Shown: positions 35,515 through 43,239 of the stretch, one piece after another | Position numbering within the stretch: position 1 is the stretch's first letter | Layout of the letters: each line of letters begins with the position of its first letter | Assembly: GCA_039931555.1 (NCBI GenBank) | Contig: JBDTRP010000070.1 | Coordinates: 1-64,000, forward strand | DNA length: 64,000 bases | From: JAENVT01 sp039931555 | GTDB lineage: Bacteria; Actinomycetota; Acidimicrobiia; Acidimicrobiales; Ilumatobacteraceae | Reading direction: 5' to 3' | Made by a program: the position numbers and the translations under genes | Notes under the pieces: model-generated | What the model was told of the DNA's origin: nothing | The model's database searches: none | The model's input: the letters and a program-made list of their open reading frames with translations, nothing else

Positions 35515-36137
35515 GGCGCGACGCCCGACGGGTCAACACCTGGGTCGAGCAGCACGACCCTGACCCTGGTGGCGCCGGCCACCACGACGGCGTCAGCCGC
35601 GGCGACCTCGAACGAGATCGACAGTTGCCCGGTGACGGCATCCGGCGCCTCGGGGAGACCGACGACGCGGCCAACCACCGGAAGCGATGGAGTGCCCCCA
35701 TCGATGACCGGAATGACGATCTGCACTTGCGAGCGCTCACGCAGGCCCGCCGGCAGTTCGCCGGCGGGAATCGTCACGGCGATGACCGCCGAGCCCGGTG
35801 CCACCAACGCCTCGGGCTGCAGCAAACCGGCTGCGAGCAGCCCTCCGGTGATGATGCGCACCTTCGCGTACTGCCCGACCACGCCGCCGATGTCCGTGGC
35901 CTTGATGACAGCGAGTGACGGATCGGTCGACAACTCGATCGGGCGCACATCGGCCGCAGCGATCTGGGCACCGGCCGGAAGATCTCGCACCACCTGCAGC
36001 ACCGCGACCCGCTTGTCGGCGGTCGAAAAGACGAGCAGGACGGCACCGGCGGACACCAACGACAGCAGCGTGCCGACAGCAATCCGAGCTCGCGATCTCG
36101 ACGATGGTCTGAAGCCGGGCCGCGTTGAAGCAGCCAT
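35511..36137 (-). CDS. cpaB: SAF-domain pilus assembly protein CpaB/RcpC-like
   Basis: 208 residues, first gene of the tad operon. A basic N-terminus and one membrane helix (IAVGTLLSLVSAGAVLLVF) are followed by an SAF domain (LQVVRDLPAGAQIAAADVRP) and a second beta-rich domain, as in CpaB/RcpC. The start at ATG 36137 is chosen because codons before it (aat, tta) are atypical; an in-frame start at 36182 is possible. The stop overlaps the ParA-like gene (ATGA). The promoter in the ~250 bases to tRNA-Ser was not identified. Confidence 0.78.
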   Translation of the reverse strand: MAASTRPGFRPSSRSRARIAVGTLLSLVSAGAVLLVFSTADKRVAVLQVVRDLPAGAQIAAADVRPIELSTDPSLAVIKATDIGGVVGQYAKVRIITGGLLAAGLLQPEALVAPGSAVIAVTIPAGELPAGLRERSQVQIVIPVIDGGTPSLPVVGRVVGLPEAPDAVTGQLSISFEVAAADAVVVAGATRVRVVLLDPGVDPSGVAP

Positions 36138-36370
36138 AGGCCGTAACGCCTCCGCGCGCGTGGTATTCACAATTTCCGCCACCCTTATCTACTTGCACCC
36201 AATGAGGAGCATGACCTCCGGCCGGCCTCGCCGTCAAATGCTCTCTCGCGCCACTCGGTGTTCATCACGTCCTCCTGTCACTCCACAGATGCACAGCCCT
36301 GCACGCAAAGCGGAAGGTGCGGACTTGGCAGCCCGCGAATTCGCAGTGGGGACGCCGACGATCGCTGCGA

Positions 36371-36376
36371 TAGCCT
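36371..36376 (+). promoter_or_regulatory. -10 element of tRNA-Ser
   Basis: TAGCCT ends 12 bases before the mature tRNA 5' end. The remaining ~230 bases between the tad operon start and this site show no other feature. Confidence 0.45.
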
Positions 36377-36388
36377 CAGCAGTCGCTA

Positions 36389-36482
36389 GGAGAGGTGCCA
36401 GAGCCAGGTCGAATGGACCGCACTGCTAATGCGGGGACCGCCTTCAAGTGGTCCGTGGGTTCAAATCCCACCCTCTCCGCCA
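36389..36482 (+). tRNA. tRNA-Ser (anticodon GCT)
   Basis: Class II tRNA with a long variable arm. The acceptor GGAGAGG pairs with CCTCTCC (36472-36478), the anticodon stem ACCGCA/TGCGGG flanks CTGCTAA, the variable arm is GACCGCC..GTGGTC, and the T loop is TTCAAAT. The discriminator is G36479 and CCA is encoded at 36480-36482. Confidence 0.95.
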
Positions 36483-36484
36483 TG

Positions 36485-36513
36485 ACGGGCCGGTGGGTCA
36501 ACCACCGGCCCGT
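36485..36513 (+). terminator. Hairpin terminator after tRNA-Ser
   Basis: ACGGGCCGGTGG (36485-36496) and CCACCGGCCCGT (36502-36513) form a perfect 12-bp stem with a 5-base loop, two bases after the tRNA CCA. No T-run follows. Confidence 0.65.
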
Positions 36514-36640
36514 AGCAGGTCTCGGGGGTGGATTGCCACGCGCCTCCAATGTTGCATTTGTGTAACGACCGGAGTAGACAGAACCTCATCTGAACAGCTT
36601 CAGGGTCCACGGCGGCGCCTCGGAGAGGTGATTTCCCACG

Positions 36641-37807
36641 ATGCAGTACGACAACTCCGACGATCCATTTGGGTTCTGGAACGACGAACCCACTCGGCAG
36701 TTGAAACGTACACAGGCCGGAACGCGTGCCCACGCCGACACGCGCAGCGACACTCGGCCCATCACACGAATGGTCCCGGTGGTGCGCACCGACCGATCCA
36801 GCTCCGTCGCGGGGCTGCACCCGCCGCGCAACCCGCTGGTCGCGCGCATCGGCCTGATGGCCGGAATCACCCTGTTGCTGGTGCCCTTCGCGCTGAGCCT
36901 GCGCGACGACCAGCCGAAGGTGCGTGCCTCGAATCTGCAAGGCGTCGACACCGTGCTGGTCGGCAAGATGCCGGCCCCGGCGCCGACGGCAATCGCCCTC
37001 GACACCGATGCACCCACGACCCTTGCACCGACCCCCGTGCCCTCGCCACCGCCCACCGAGGCCATCGCCGTGACCGTCGCGCCGACCGACCCGCCGACCG
37101 ATCCCCCGACCACAGCGCCGAAGGTGAAGAAGGCGGCGGCCAAAGCCACGACGACCGTTGCTGCCGCTGCGAAGCCGACCGCAACGCAGTCCGCCGACCA
37201 GGCCTGTGCCGCGAAATACACCGTGGCCAACGGTGATGCCTGGTCGACGATCGCCAGCCGGGCCGGGATCACGATGAAGGCGCTGCTGGCGGCCAACAAC
37301 GCGACGATCAAGACCGTGCTGCTTGCGGGCAAGAGCATCTGCCTGCCCGCGGGCGCCGCCACCCCGGCGCCGCCGACCACGAAGGCGCCGTCGACGACGC
37401 AGCCGGCGCCGGCGACCACACAGCCCAAGCCAGCTACGACCCAGCCGGCGACCCCGCCCGTCACGACCCCACCCGCAACCACCCAACCGCCGCCGCCGGC
37501 CAACAACTACACCAAGGCGCAGGTCGCCCAGATCATCCGCGACGTGTGGCCTGACGACCTCGAAGACGAGGCCATCCGCATCGCCACCCGCGAGAGCAAC
37601 CTGGTCCCCACGGTGCGCAACTACTGCTGCTATGGCCTGTTCCAGATCTACTACTCGGCCCACCGCACGTGGTTGGCCAGCATGGGCATCACCACCGCCG
37701 CCCAACTGTACGACCCGCTCACCAACTCCACCGCCGCATACGCCCTGTACCGCAACTCCGGCTGGGCCCCCTGGGCCATCACCACCCCGACCACCGTCGC
37801 CGCCTGA
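36641..37807 (+). CDS. Membrane-anchored LysM and lysozyme-like (transglycosylase) protein
   Basis: 388 residues: a cytosolic N-terminus, one membrane helix near 70-88 (ARIGLMAGITLLLVPFALSL), a Thr/Pro-rich spacer, a LysM motif (CAAKYTVANGDAWSTIASRA) and a second Thr/Pro spacer. The C-terminal lysozyme-like domain has catalytic-Glu candidate IATRESNLVPTVRN and YGLFQIYYSAH. It probably cleaves peptidoglycan at the cell surface, in the manner of Rpf or SLT proteins. A GGAGAGG lies about 10 bases before the ATG. Repeat copy B follows the gene. Confidence 0.82.
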   Translation: MQYDNSDDPFGFWNDEPTRQLKRTQAGTRAHADTRSDTRPITRMVPVVRTDRSSSVAGLHPPRNPLVARIGLMAGITLLLVPFALSLRDDQPKVRASNLQGVDTVLVGKMPAPAPTAIALDTDAPTTLAPTPVPSPPPTEAIAVTVAPTDPPTDPPTTAPKVKKAAAKATTTVAAAAKPTATQSADQACAAKYTVANGDAWSTIASRAGITMKALLAANNATIKTVLLAGKSICLPAGAATPAPPTTKAPSTTQPAPATTQPKPATTQPATPPVTTPPATTQPPPPANNYTKAQVAQIIRDVWPDDLEDEAIRIATRESNLVPTVRNYCCYGLFQIYYSAHRTWLASMGITTAAQLYDPLTNSTAAYALYRNSGWAPWAITTPTTVAA

Positions 37808-37833
37808 CCGCGCCGGGCCGGGCCTCCGTCGTC

Positions 37834-37932
37834 GGTCGGGCGCGATACCGGTACCAGCAGTACCGAAACCGAACCCGACCAACCCGAACGGGCGCGATAC
37901 GGGTACGAGCAGTACCGAAACCGCGCCCGACC
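37834..37932. repeat. Dispersed ~100 bp intergenic repeat, copy B
   Basis: It has the same plan as the copy at 24781-24879: it begins GGTCGGGCGCGATACCGGTA, ends CCGCGCCCGACC, and has two half units with CAGTACCGAAACCG. The halves here resemble each other more than in copy A (GGGCGCGATACCGG and GGGCGCGATACGGG). It sits between the LysM gene and tRNA-Arg. Confidence 0.82.
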
Positions 37933-38004
37933 GGCCTCAGCGGAGATGGTGATTGGCCCGGGTGGGAGTCACGAGACTCGGACTACACTCATCTCCCGAC
38001 ATAG

Positions 38005-38077
38005 GCGCTCGTAGCTCAATGGATAGAGCATTTGACTACGGATCAAAAGGTTGAGTGTTCGAGTCACTCCGAGCGCG
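38005..38077 (+). tRNA. tRNA-Arg (anticodon ACG)
   Basis: The acceptor GCGCTCG pairs with CGAGCGC, the D stem is GCTC/GAGC, the anticodon stem TTTGA/TCAAA flanks CTACGGA, and the T arm is GAGTG-TTCGAGT-CACTC, with discriminator G. CCA is not encoded. TACACT at 37984-37989 may be its -10. Confidence 0.95.
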
Positions 38078-38094
38078 CTAGGCCGATCGCTGGC

Positions 38095-38889
38095 TCAGGC
38101 CGGGCAGCGGTTCACGTCGGGGGTGCCGACGGTGGGCGGGCACAGCTTGGGATTGAAGGGGGCGAAGTCGCCTTTGCGGTTGTCCCAGCCCGGCACGACC
38201 CAGGCGTGCAGCATCCAGAAGTCGCCGCCAGCGATGTAGGTACCGCCGCAAGCGTCGGGGCCGGACGCCTGCTCGCGCACGACCCAGCCGTCGACCACGC
38301 ACAGACCACGGTGCTGGTGCCAGTGGTCGTTGGCGCCCGCAAACCCTTCGGGGATGGTCGCTGACTGCAACGCGTACGAATAGCCCACCAAAGCGGCGGG
38401 GTCGCGGCGCTCGTCGAACAGGAGCATCGACGGCACCGCGGGGTCGAAGGGTTTGGCGATCTGCGACCACAACACCCAGTGCGTGCCGATCCCACCGGCC
38501 GGTGCGGTCGCACGAACGTAACCGAGTGCGGCCGCCTTGTCTTCGGTGCCGTGGGTCGAGATGGCGTCGCGAGCGGTGTTCCACTGGGCGGCGAAGATCA
38601 GTGCATCAGCCGTACTCAGTGCGACCTCCGGCACGACGTCGGTGTGCGAGTGGTTGGAGTCGGAGGTGGGGATGCCCGCGCCGGTCGCTCCCAACGACAG
38701 GATCGCCTCGGCCTCGCCCGACTGCAACCGGTTCGGCTCGGCGGGCGCGCCCGACACCGGGAAGAAGGTCGCAGGCGGGGCTGACGTGGTGTCGACCTTG
38801 GTGGACGACCGATTGGCGTTGGGGCTGAAACCCATCGACACCACGACCAGCACGCCGACCAGTGCAGCGAACCCCAGCCATCGGCGCAT
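38095..38889 (-). CDS. Hypothetical secreted protein with His-rich segment
   Basis: 264 residues, not recognised. An N-terminal hydrophobic segment (FAALVGVLVVVSMGFSPNA) looks like a signal peptide or anchor. The mature region carries NHSHTDVV, ANDHWHQHRGLCVVDGW and GGDFWMLHAWVVPGWDN, clusters of His and acidic residues that could bind a metal, and several cysteines near the C-terminus (GLCVVDG, DACGGT, KLCPP, NRCPA). It is a single gene, convergent with tRNA-Arg. Confidence 0.6.
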   Translation of the reverse strand: MRRWLGFAALVGVLVVVSMGFSPNANRSSTKVDTTSAPPATFFPVSGAPAEPNRLQSGEAEAILSLGATGAGIPTSDSNHSHTDVVPEVALSTADALIFAAQWNTARDAISTHGTEDKAAALGYVRATAPAGGIGTHWVLWSQIAKPFDPAVPSMLLFDERRDPAALVGYSYALQSATIPEGFAGANDHWHQHRGLCVVDGWVVREQASGPDACGGTYIAGGDFWMLHAWVVPGWDNRKGDFAPFNPKLCPPTVGTPDVNRCPA

Positions 38890-39089
38890 TGGTCGTTGAT
38901 ACCAAGGGACCCGGAAGATGTCAAGGCAGCGCGCGGCCGAGGACTGAGCCCGCGCCGGCGTCGAGGCCGACTGCGACGAAACAAATCATGATTCGAGGCA
39001 TAAGGTGACGTCGATCGAGGTATCCATCCGATGATGATCTCCCCCTCTCGTGCCAACGTTGTTGAAGGCGGGCGCCGAATTGCAGACCC

Positions 39090-40664
39090 ATGACGCTCCT
39101 CGCCGAGGCACCTCGCGACGACGCTGAGCTCCCCGTCGTCGCCCAGCCGGCGAGCGTCGACCGGTTCCCGACGCGCCTCGTCGCCGTCGCGGTTTTGGCG
39201 TCGCTCGCACTGCGGATCCGCTTCATCACCACCTCACTGAGCTCCGACGAGGGTGGATACCTCGCCGTCGCCCGAGCCTGGGCATCGGGCAAGTCGTTGT
39301 ACGGCCAGGCGTGGGTCGATCGACCTCAAGGTTTGCTACTGCTGTTTCGAACGTGGGACAGGCTGACGGGTGGCTCGCCTGCGGCGATCCGCACCATGGC
39401 GATGCTGTTCGGATGCCTCGCCGTGGTGGCCGTCGCGTCTGCGGTGTTCGCGATCGCCGGGTCCCGCGCCGCAGCGGTCGCAGCGATGCTCGTTGCGGTC
39501 GCTTCGGCCAATGCGCGCATCGAAGGGTTCATCGCCAACGGCGAACTGTTGGCCGGGGCTGTGGCGGCGGCCGGTGTCGCCGCGGCGTGCGCCTACATGT
39601 TCCGCAACCGTGGCCGGTCGTGGTTGTTCGTCAGCGGTCTGCTCGCCGGGTGCGCGATGTCACTCAAGCAGTCGGGCTTCGATGGCTTCCTTGCCGTGTT
39701 CGTGTGCCTGGTCATCGGCGGCTTCACCCGTGAGCGCCCGTGGCGGGAGGTGTGGCGCGAATGCATGACGTACGTGTCGGGGCTCGCTCTGGTGCTGGCA
39801 GCACTCGTGGTGCACGGCGTGACGCTGGGGTTCAGCGCGTGGTGGTACGCCATTGCCGGGTACCGGCTGGGTGGGCTCAACGCGTCGGATGCCGACTGGC
39901 ACCGCTTCGGTATCACGGCGCAGATCGCTGCACCGACGATCGTGCCGTTGATCGGTGCTGCGATCGTCGGCGTCGTCGTGTGGCTGGTCCGCAGCCGGCG
40001 GATCACGCGGTCCCGGGTCTTGCTTCCTGCGTGGATCTGCTTCGCCACGCTGGCGTTCCTGACCGGTGGATTGTTCCACCGGCACTACTGGGTCACGCTG
40101 ACCTTCCCACTCGCTGCCGCCGCGGGCGTTGCAATCGCCACGGGCATGGGCAGAAGGCGCCCGGCCGGCCTGTTGGTCGTCGTCGCCGGCCTCGTGGCGA
40201 TTCCGTCGGTGATCAGCACAGCCGATGTCATGGTGCTCGACCGCGGCGCGGTGGCCATCGTGGCCCACGACGACCCCCGTCTCGTGGTCGACGAGCGAAT
40301 CGGTCAGTGGTACCGGGACCACCGAACTCCCGGGTCGACGCTGTTTGCGATGTGCGCAAGTGCCGGCTTGTACGCGGCGGCCGATGCGATCGCGCCATAC
40401 CCATACCTGTGGCTCGACGGGGTGCAGCATGGCAGGGATGCGCAGACGAAGCTCGTCGAGCTCTTCGTCGGTGACGACGCCCCGACGTTCGTCGCAATGT
40501 ACGGAGCCGCCAACGAGTGCAATCCGTCGGGTGCCGTCACCGAGTTGCTGAACCGGCGGTACGTCACGCGTGAGATCGTCCGCGGCGCCGTCGTGCTGAT
40601 GCGACGCGACCTGGCTCCGAGCGGGCTGCCATCGGGTCGACGGGCGTTCCCGAGGCTGACCTAG
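39090..40664 (+). CDS. GT-C family membrane glycosyltransferase (ArnT/PMT-like)
   Basis: 524 residues with about ten membrane helices. The first outer loop holds SLSSDEGGYLAVARAW, the acidic motif that binds metal and polyprenyl-phosphate sugar in GT-C enzymes such as GT39/GT83. KSLYGQAWVDRPQGLLLLFR is also typical. It should transfer a sugar from a lipid carrier outside the membrane; acceptor unknown. A C-terminal soluble domain of about 120 residues follows. Starting at ATG 39090; no clear Shine-Dalgarno or -10 was seen. The 200 bases upstream show no other feature. Confidence 0.8.
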   Translation: MTLLAEAPRDDAELPVVAQPASVDRFPTRLVAVAVLASLALRIRFITTSLSSDEGGYLAVARAWASGKSLYGQAWVDRPQGLLLLFRTWDRLTGGSPAAIRTMAMLFGCLAVVAVASAVFAIAGSRAAAVAAMLVAVASANARIEGFIANGELLAGAVAAAGVAAACAYMFRNRGRSWLFVSGLLAGCAMSLKQSGFDGFLAVFVCLVIGGFTRERPWREVWRECMTYVSGLALVLAALVVHGVTLGFSAWWYAIAGYRLGGLNASDADWHRFGITAQIAAPTIVPLIGAAIVGVVVWLVRSRRITRSRVLLPAWICFATLAFLTGGLFHRHYWVTLTFPLAAAAGVAIATGMGRRRPAGLLVVVAGLVAIPSVISTADVMVLDRGAVAIVAHDDPRLVVDERIGQWYRDHRTPGSTLFAMCASAGLYAAADAIAPYPYLWLDGVQHGRDAQTKLVELFVGDDAPTFVAMYGAANECNPSGAVTELLNRRYVTREIVRGAVVLMRRDLAPSGLPSGRRAFPRLT

Positions 40665-40702
40665 AGTTCGGCTCTCATCACGTTCGACAACCGGAGGCAC
40701 GC

Positions 40703-41161
40703 ATGGCACTGACCACTCAGACGATGACCGACGAGCAACGCAAATCGGTGGCTATCGAATACCTGAAGGCGTTCGACAACGGTGGGGTCACCTCGACCGG
40801 TGGAAGCATCCTGGATCTGTTCGCCGACGACGCCCAGGTCTATTTCCCGAAGTGGGGCCTGGCCAATGGCAAGGACGAGATCGGCAAGCTGTTCGGCGAT
40901 GTCGGCGCCACCCTGAAGGGCATCACCCATCACTTCTCGCACTTCAACTGGATCTTCTCCGGTAGCGACACGCTCGTCGCCGAGGGCACCAGTCACGGCG
41001 AGCACCAGGACGGGCCATGGCGCGCCGGCGCACCCGAATCGGGGGCCGGTCGCTGGTGCGACGTGTTCGAGATCCGCGACTGGAAGATCCAGCGCGTCTT
41101 CATCTACCTCGATCCCGACTATGCCGGAAAAGACATCGCCCGTTATCCCTGGCTGAGCTAG
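40703..41161 (+). CDS. SnoaL-like / NTF2-superfamily protein
   Basis: 152 residues of the nuclear-transport-factor-2-like fold. AIEYLKAFDNGG, LDLFADDAQVYFPKWGLANG and FEIRDWKIQRVFIYLDPDYA are the usual helix-then-sheet landmarks. It may be a small isomerase, dehydratase or binding protein; substrate unknown. GGAGG lies 5 bases before ATG 40703, so this gene has a conventional leader. Confidence 0.82.
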   Translation: MALTTQTMTDEQRKSVAIEYLKAFDNGGVTSTGGSILDLFADDAQVYFPKWGLANGKDEIGKLFGDVGATLKGITHHFSHFNWIFSGSDTLVAEGTSHGEHQDGPWRAGAPESGAGRWCDVFEIRDWKIQRVFIYLDPDYAGKDIARYPWLS

Positions 41162-41263
41162 GCCTTCCAGGCCGACGCGGGCCGATGCTCGTTTGCTCGT
41201 GCTCCCTGACGGGTATTGGTCTGGCTACGGAGCCGTGCTCCGGTAGAAGCAGGGAGGGCCAGC

Positions 41264-42109
41264 GTGCCACAGGAACCAATTCTCGAACCGGGTGCGGTTG
41301 ATCCGGTCTATGTCGTGCCGGCCACGACGCCGCTCGAGCCCGTGGCCGCGTACGAGCCGACGCGGGTCATTCCCCAGGTCCCGTACCAGGCCGTTGTCCC
41401 CCCAACCGTTCAGCCAGTGGCGCCGATCGCCACCGGCCCGATGTACGTCGACGACCGCCGGCAGGCGTGGCCGTATCTCGTCGCAGTGCTCGCGCTGATC
41501 GTCGGCGGCCTGATCGGCTTCCTCATTGGCGACGGTCGTCACCCCAACACGACGAGCGTCACATCCAACACGCAGCCCTTCGGCTCGACGGTCGACTCCA
41601 CCGCCACCTCCGCCGCGGATCTGCAGAACCAGGTCGACCTGCTCACTGCTGCGCAGACACAAGCGGCACAAGACCTCGCTGACGCGCAGGCGTCCCTGGC
41701 GCAGGCACAGGCGGAGCGCGACGCCCTGGCCGCACAGGTCGGCACTGCCGGCGGTGCAACCACCGGCCTCCAGGCCGATCTCGATGCCAGCAAGGCCCAG
41801 GTGGCCAAGTTACAGGCCGACCTCGACGCCGCCAACGCCACGTTGGCCCAGACCCAAGCGTCGCTGAAGACCTTGCAGGGGCAGTTGGACACAGCGAATG
41901 CGACATTGGCCGCATTGCATCCCACGCCGCTGGCCAACTACGTGAACGGCGACATCTCCAAGGTTCGCGCCGATGCCCAAGCCAACGGCTGGACCGTGAT
42001 CGCCGAGCAGGGCACCTCGCCGGGGACCATCGGCACCGTCCTCGAACAGTCCCCAGCACCGAACACGACGATGGTGGCCGGCTCGGTGATCTTCGTGAAG
42101 TACAAGTAG
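41264..42109 (+). CDS. Membrane protein with coiled coil and C-terminal PASTA domain
   Basis: 281 residues: a Pro/Val-rich cytosolic N-terminus, one membrane helix (about 66-88, AWPYLVAVLALIVGGLIGFL) and a long Ala/Gln/Asp-rich coiled coil (about 110-210, with repeated LDAANATLAQ-like heptads). The PASTA domain (ADAQANGWTVIAEQG to VAGSVIFVKYK) should bind peptidoglycan or muropeptides outside. The start is GTG 41264, 5 bases after GGGAGGG; upstream in-frame starts lack such a site. No kinase domain is present. Confidence 0.8.
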   Translation: MPQEPILEPGAVDPVYVVPATTPLEPVAAYEPTRVIPQVPYQAVVPPTVQPVAPIATGPMYVDDRRQAWPYLVAVLALIVGGLIGFLIGDGRHPNTTSVTSNTQPFGSTVDSTATSAADLQNQVDLLTAAQTQAAQDLADAQASLAQAQAERDALAAQVGTAGGATTGLQADLDASKAQVAKLQADLDAANATLAQTQASLKTLQGQLDTANATLAALHPTPLANYVNGDISKVRADAQANGWTVIAEQGTSPGTIGTVLEQSPAPNTTMVAGSVIFVKYK

Positions 42110-42165
42110 CCGCGTCCGCTCCGATGCATTCGGGAGTCGGGCCGGCTGGCCGGACGCGGGCCCGG

Positions 42166-43056
42166 CTAGCGCACCCGGACGGCGGCTTGCGGGTCGGGGC
42201 GGCCGTGGCACTCGGGGTGCAGGATCGAGGCGAAGGCCTCGACCCCGTCGACGACCCGAGGGCTGGGACGCACGACGAAGGCGTCGGCATCGACGGCCCA
42301 GACTTCGGCACCGGCGGGCAGCATGCCGCGGGCCACGACCTGCTCCGCCAACTCCGTGGAACCGGCAAGGCGGAACCCACACGGCGCGACGATCACGACC
42401 TCGGCGGCGCATGCGGCGATCTCGTCCCACGTCGCACCCTGCGAGTTCCGACCGGGCCGTCCCATCACCGATCGACCGCCCGCGGCGGCGATCATGTCGG
42501 GCACCCAATGGCCGTCGGTGAAGGCGGGATCGGTCCATTCCAGCAACAGCGTCGGGCGAGGCATCACGCCGTCGAGCTTGGCGGCAACCGCGGCCAACCG
42601 ATCACGACGCTCCTGCACGATCACGTTCGCCTCCGCAGTCGTGCCGGTGAGCTCGCCGACCAGGCGGACCGAGTCGATCACCTCGTCGAGCGTCATCGGG
42701 TCGAGCGTCAGGATCTCCGCGTGACACCCGAGGAAGGCGATCGCATCGTCGACCTTGGTCACATCGACCGCGCAGACGGCGCACAGGTCCTGGGTCACGA
42801 CCAGCGTCGGATCGAGGTCGGCGAACGCGTTGCGGTCGAGGCGGTACAAGTCCTCGCCGGCCGCCATCCGCTGCTTCACGACGGCGTCGATCTCGGCGGG
42901 TGTCAGCCCTTCGGGTAGTGCCGATGTCGACACGATCCGCTTCGAGCGCGCCTCGGGCGGGAAGTCGCACTCGAAGGTCACACCGACCACCGCGTCGCCG
43001 AGTCCGAGCTGGAACAGGATCTCCGTCGCCGATGGCAGGAGGGACAGGATGCGCAT
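42166..43056 (-). CDS. BtuF-like cobalamin/helical-backbone metal-receptor protein without signal peptide
   Basis: 296 residues of the type III periplasmic-binding fold (BtuF/TroA-like): RILSLLPSATEILFQLGLGD at the start, GVTFECDFPPEARSK and DLCAVCAVDVTKV inside, and GGRSVMGRPGRNSQGATWDE later. There is no export signal, a feature of a cytosolic subgroup often called cobalamin-binding protein, so it may handle corrinoid or another metal compound inside the cell. ATG 43056 follows TAGCAT by 8 bases. No transporter genes are adjacent. Confidence 0.82.
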   Translation of the reverse strand: MRILSLLPSATEILFQLGLGDAVVGVTFECDFPPEARSKRIVSTSALPEGLTPAEIDAVVKQRMAAGEDLYRLDRNAFADLDPTLVVTQDLCAVCAVDVTKVDDAIAFLGCHAEILTLDPMTLDEVIDSVRLVGELTGTTAEANVIVQERRDRLAAVAAKLDGVMPRPTLLLEWTDPAFTDGHWVPDMIAAAGGRSVMGRPGRNSQGATWDEIAACAAEVVIVAPCGFRLAGSTELAEQVVARGMLPAGAEVWAVDADAFVVRPSPRVVDGVEAFASILHPECHGRPDPQAAVRVR

Positions 43057-43064
43057 GCGTTTCG

Positions 43065-43070
43065 ATGCTA
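43065..43070 (-). promoter_or_regulatory. -10 element of a predicted leaderless promoter (BtuF-like gene)
   Basis: TAGCAT on the minus strand, 8 bases before ATG 43056. Confidence 0.6.
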
Positions 43071-43182
43071 GGCGACGCCCACGAACGCCTCTGATGAAGG
43101 CCCGATGACTTAAGCCGCTGGGCCCAGGAGCAGGACGTTCGGCTCAGACCAGCGACCCGAAGACTTGCAGGCAGACAGCACT

Positions 43183-43196
43183 GTTTGGTGCCAAAC
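43183..43196. promoter_or_regulatory. Inverted repeat upstream of the multi-cupredoxin gene
   Basis: GTTTGG and CCAAAC flank a central TG, 43 bases before the ATG. It is a possible operator; the regulator is unknown. Confidence 0.35.
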
Positions 43197-43239
43197 AATC
43201 TCCGTACCGTGCAATACAGCAGAACCGGAGGGAACTGAG

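Noticed and set aside
43132..43146. AGGACGTTCGGCTCA, a weak DosR-like match before the cupredoxin gene
   Set aside because: Matches 9 of 13 positions but no -10 lies at the expected distance and the gene has a conventional leader.
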